A model generated the notes under the pieces. That model did no database searches. It had not been told where the DNA came from and worked only from the letters and a program-made list of their open reading frames with translations. Positions 13,138-15,867 of a stretch of DNA of 15,867 nt are shown here, piece after piece. Both the position numbers and the translations under genes were made by a program. How positions within the stretch are numbered: position 1 is the stretch's first letter; each line of letters opens with the position of its first letter. Source of the stretch: Lachnospiraceae bacterium (GTDB lineage: Bacteria > Bacillota > Clostridia > Lachnospirales > Lachnospiraceae); assembly GCA_009774535.1 (NCBI GenBank), contig VSNY01000087.1, forward strand, positions 1-15,867, in the 5' to 3' direction.

Positions 13138-15768
13138 ATGGGAAATGTCTTTGGGGAGTTCATACAGACCGCAGAAAATGCGAAAGCTATGATTCAGAAA
13201 AAATTTGGAAAAAATTTATCTGGATTTCAAATAAACAGGATGGTACTGGTTAAGTTTTTCTTTTTTTCAAAAGAAGAAATAAAAAAATATAAAGCGGGAG
13301 GTGTGGATTTAGATAACAGGATATACAAATGGTTTGAAAAAGACAGGCAGGCAAAGGTTGACTATATGGATTTAGCTTTACACATAGACAGGATGTTGAA
13401 AAATGAAGATCGATTTTACTACGATTTGGATAATATTATTATAGATAAAGAAGGGTACGAAGATGGGATTTATTTTTCTGCGTATGCCGAATGTTTTATG
13501 GAACAGTGGGGAGATGAACTGTTAAAATCTATAGGAGCAGGCTTTATAAGCAAAGATAGCACGTTTGGTTCCAGAGTGGCAGCTTTTTTTATACAAGGGC
13601 TTAAGGGAAAAAGAGTCAAAGAGAGTGTTCCTTGCAGCATACAGACAGCTTATTACATACCTCGCCCAAATATGGAAAAGCTTGTCGAAACTTGTTCAGA
13701 TAAAAATTTTATATGTGTGGAGGGGGATACTTATTCAGGAAAAACCACTTTACTTATTAAATATGCAAAAGATAGAAAAATAAAGATAGTCTGTTCATCG
13801 GGAGCAGAATCATATAAGGATGTGTTAGACAGTATCATTATAGAAGAGGATGTATACCTGGATATGAAAAAGAGAAAAAGATTGGGCTATCTTTTAAATG
13901 CAGACAGTTTGGAAATAAAGGAAAAGCGGATTGAGCGTCTGGAAGATTCGTTTTGGCTGATTATCGATAAATTTGAAGGAAAACAGAAAGATTATAATAA
14001 GCTGGAACAGCTTACAAAGAGAGTAGGGGTTACAATTTTTTTGGAACCAGTTGTTCCGTATCCTTGTTTGCAGGATAAATTTAAAATATATGTTGAGCCA
14101 TTGGCGGGCTTTGAGATTAGAAAATTATTTAATTTAATGAAAAGCAAGTATAATGGAAATATCAAAGAGCTGAGCGATACAGAAGAGCGTTTGCTGGACA
14201 AGGTTCAGAAAGCTGTATATGATAATCCAGGATTGATAATACTGGTTGCAGAATATTACTGGGGGATGCAGGCAAGTGGAAAAGTGGCGAGAGACCAGGC
14301 AGATGTATTTTTAGAAGGGATAGCATCGGGAAAAGATGTGTACAGTGAGAAATTTTATTCGGTGCTTACCAATGATAAATCAGGGAACAAAAGAAAGCAG
14401 AAACAGCATAATATTTTTGGGCATATCAGGCATCTGTTTGAACAATATGTCCCAACAGAAGAGAAAAATGTCTTTTATGTGCTGTCACTGCTCAGTGCTG
14501 TTGAGATTGAAATGAAATATTTAGAAAAATGGTTTGGGATAGATAAAAAGGTACTGGGGAATTTAGAATGGAAGGGATGGTGCAGTATAGGGCAGGAAAA
14601 AATGCTTATTGGTATTCCGCAGCTTGTTGTACATGCATTAAAGAAGGACATTTTTCGCACAGCAAAGGATGTAGAGCCATTTAGAGAATATATACAGAAG
14701 ATGACCAAAACCATCACAAAAAGGGAAATAGAACCGATAGAAGTAGAGGTGATGCAGAAGGTAATGCTGTGTCTACATAATGAATTATTACTTCGGATTC
14801 AGGAAAAACCAAGCAAAGTGGATGAAACCGTGTGTGAATTTCACTTTGCATGTATCAATCATTTTTTAAATTATGGAAATGCAGCAGAAGCGAAAAGCCT
14901 GATGGACGAGACCTTTAGTTATGAAGGGATAAAGAAGTGCAAGGGAAGTTCGGTCTACCATAAGATGTTAAAAAGAAAAAAGCAGTATATGATGGAAAAT
15001 AATATTAAAAGGATTGTGGATGATATGATCAGGTTTGTAAAAGACCATCAAATTTATGAATCTGCATATGGTATTCAGGCTATGTTTGAGTTAGTGGATC
15101 TTTTTACATGTAAAGTTTTGGCAGTAAATAGTATCATGCTCTTGGAGTCATCTGTAGATCAGGGAGTGTATAGGAGCCAGTTGCTAGAATATAAGAAACT
15201 ACATAAATCAATCAGTGATTTGATAGAAATAGTAACAGGATGTTCAGAGCCTAAAAGATTTGAAAATCTCTTATATCAGAGGATGTTTGAATACGCAGCG
15301 TTTATTGGGTGTAATCCTCAGTGTTTGCAATATGTGTGCAGAGATGAAAAAAGGTTTTTAAATACGCTTCAAAAATCGCAGGGAAGCAGCAAGTATGTAA
15401 GTGATCAGGAATCAGAACTGTTGGTTAGGGTACTTTTTTTAAATTTATATGCGCAATTCTATATGAATGAAATGAAACAGGGCAGACATCGGAATTTCTT
15501 TATACGCATAGAATTGAGGAGTGTTATAGGAAATAGTTTGGATCAAGTTTTAAGCCTTAGAAATGAGGTTGGGGAATTGCCAATAAATCTAGCAGATTTA
15601 TTCTATGCAGCAGTAATATTAGCCTGTCATATATTAGATAGAAAGGAAGATGCATTGGTGCAGGAGGGAGATTACAGCCATGTAAATCTTAATAATTCGG
15701 AATTTTCTAAGTATTTAAAAGGCATTATTATAAATTTTAATCATAAAATGCAGCAAAAGGAACTATAG
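13138..15768 (+). CDS. Large STAND/NB-ARC-like P-loop NTPase, element cargo
   Basis: An 876-aa protein from ATG 13138, chosen over an upstream TTG (13105) and ATG (13114) because AGGAAGGA lies about 10 nt before it. Residues 1-165 form an unrecognised domain. At about 172-380 is an NTPase of STAND type: entry YYIPRPNMEKLVE, Walker A GDTYSGKT (196-203), Walker B WLIIDKFEG (273-281, Asp277), hydrophobic VTIFLEPVVPY in place of the usual TxR sensor strand, EPLAGFEIRKLFNLM, and a GxP-like DNPGLIILVAEYYW. Residues 410-876 look helical, without visible TPR, WD40 or LRR consensus. STAND proteins act as ligand-triggered oligomeric switches; many bacterial ones on mobile elements are anti-phage. No TIR, nuclease or protease domain is evident. 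The gene is visibly A+T-richer than the core genes, consistent with cargo. Regulatory or defence roles are inferences. Confidence 0.75.
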   Translation: MGNVFGEFIQTAENAKAMIQKKFGKNLSGFQINRMVLVKFFFFSKEEIKKYKAGGVDLDNRIYKWFEKDRQAKVDYMDLALHIDRMLKNEDRFYYDLDNIIIDKEGYEDGIYFSAYAECFMEQWGDELLKSIGAGFISKDSTFGSRVAAFFIQGLKGKRVKESVPCSIQTAYYIPRPNMEKLVETCSDKNFICVEGDTYSGKTTLLIKYAKDRKIKIVCSSGAESYKDVLDSIIIEEDVYLDMKKRKRLGYLLNADSLEIKEKRIERLEDSFWLIIDKFEGKQKDYNKLEQLTKRVGVTIFLEPVVPYPCLQDKFKIYVEPLAGFEIRKLFNLMKSKYNGNIKELSDTEERLLDKVQKAVYDNPGLIILVAEYYWGMQASGKVARDQADVFLEGIASGKDVYSEKFYSVLTNDKSGNKRKQKQHNIFGHIRHLFEQYVPTEEKNVFYVLSLLSAVEIEMKYLEKWFGIDKKVLGNLEWKGWCSIGQEKMLIGIPQLVVHALKKDIFRTAKDVEPFREYIQKMTKTITKREIEPIEVEVMQKVMLCLHNELLLRIQEKPSKVDETVCEFHFACINHFLNYGNAAEAKSLMDETFSYEGIKKCKGSSVYHKMLKRKKQYMMENNIKRIVDDMIRFVKDHQIYESAYGIQAMFELVDLFTCKVLAVNSIMLLESSVDQGVYRSQLLEYKKLHKSISDLIEIVTGCSEPKRFENLLYQRMFEYAAFIGCNPQCLQYVCRDEKRFLNTLQKSQGSSKYVSDQESELLVRVLFLNLYAQFYMNEMKQGRHRNFFIRIELRSVIGNSLDQVLSLRNEVGELPINLADLFYAAVILACHILDRKEDALVQEGDYSHVNLNNSEFSKYLKGIIINFNHKMQQKEL

Positions 15769-15817
15769 AATTGCTTGTAGAAAAAAGTTACTTTTATACC
15801 TTTTATTGTGTTTATGT

Positions 15818-15854
15818 TTGCAATAGGCTAATGTAATTAACATAATTTAATTAC
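15818..15854 (+). promoter_or_regulatory. Promoter with palindromic operator at the window edge
   Basis: TTGCAA (15818-15823), 17 bp, CATAAT (15841-15846) form a promoter for a gene beyond the window. The -10 box is exactly enclosed by inverted arms GTAATTAA (15833-15840) and TTAATTAC (15847-15854), the geometry of a repressor operator. The rest of 15769-15867 shows no gene. Confidence 0.5.
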
Positions 15855-15867
15855 GATTGTGTATGAA

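Noticed and set aside
8589..15867. A second copy of the tRNA 3' end (other attachment site)
   Set aside because: I read through for the TTCAAATCCTGTCGCATCG core and saw no repeat, so the element boundary is taken to be outside the window.
1..15867. CRISPR array, insertion sequence or rRNA
   Set aside because: No regularly spaced repeats, no transposase-like protein and no rRNA-like sequence were seen.

Overview
The window looks like chromosomal DNA of an endospore-forming Clostridia/Lachnospiraceae-type Firmicute, with an integrated genetic element entering at a tRNA gene. The basis is a spoVT gene, a SpoVB/MurJ-like flippase, AGGAGG-type ribosome-binding sites, TTG starts, and a tRNA without encoded CCA.

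Core region (1-8588). A plus-strand operon encodes a MATE/MOP polysaccharide flippase (244-1851), a DUF58 protein (1905-3029), a multi-pass membrane protein (3016-3720) and a TM + DUF4129-like protein (3740-4255). The last two read like the halves of one gene split by a +1 frameshift in an A4 run. Next is spoVT (4356-4904), preceded by a candidate sigma-G promoter, then a hairpin with 26-bp perfect arms. A convergent trigger-factor-like lipoprotein (5051-6118, TTG start) shares a divergent promoter region with a class A penicillin-binding protein (6363-8420). tRNA-Pro(CGG) (8515-8588) follows. The theme is cell envelope and sporulation.

Integrated element (about 8588 to beyond the right edge). 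Immediately downstream of the tRNA, a minus-strand gene array reads back toward it: gene A (12293 to about 12978, with a T7-run frameshift), gene B (11187-12326), a HerA/VirD4-like ATPase gene C (10205-11239), a 57-aa excisionase-like HTH protein (10005-10178, not a long ORF) and a tyrosine integrase (8695-9936). A/B and B/C overlap and C/xis are 26 nt apart, so A-B-C-xis-int looks like one operon. The element's far end, with the second copy of the tRNA 3' end, is not in the window.

Divergent cargo. A visibly A+T-richer 876-aa STAND/NB-ARC-like P-loop NTPase (13138-15768) points away from the operon. Its N-terminal domain and long helical C-terminus are unrecognised. STAND proteins on mobile elements are often anti-phage sensors, and this is the best candidate for an undescribed system here. 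At the right edge, a palindrome brackets the -10 box of a promoter for a gene outside the window.

Genes A and B resemble, weakly, a split DUF927-type helicase whose P-loop is degenerate. This is a hypothesis only. No CRISPR, rRNA or insertion sequence was seen.
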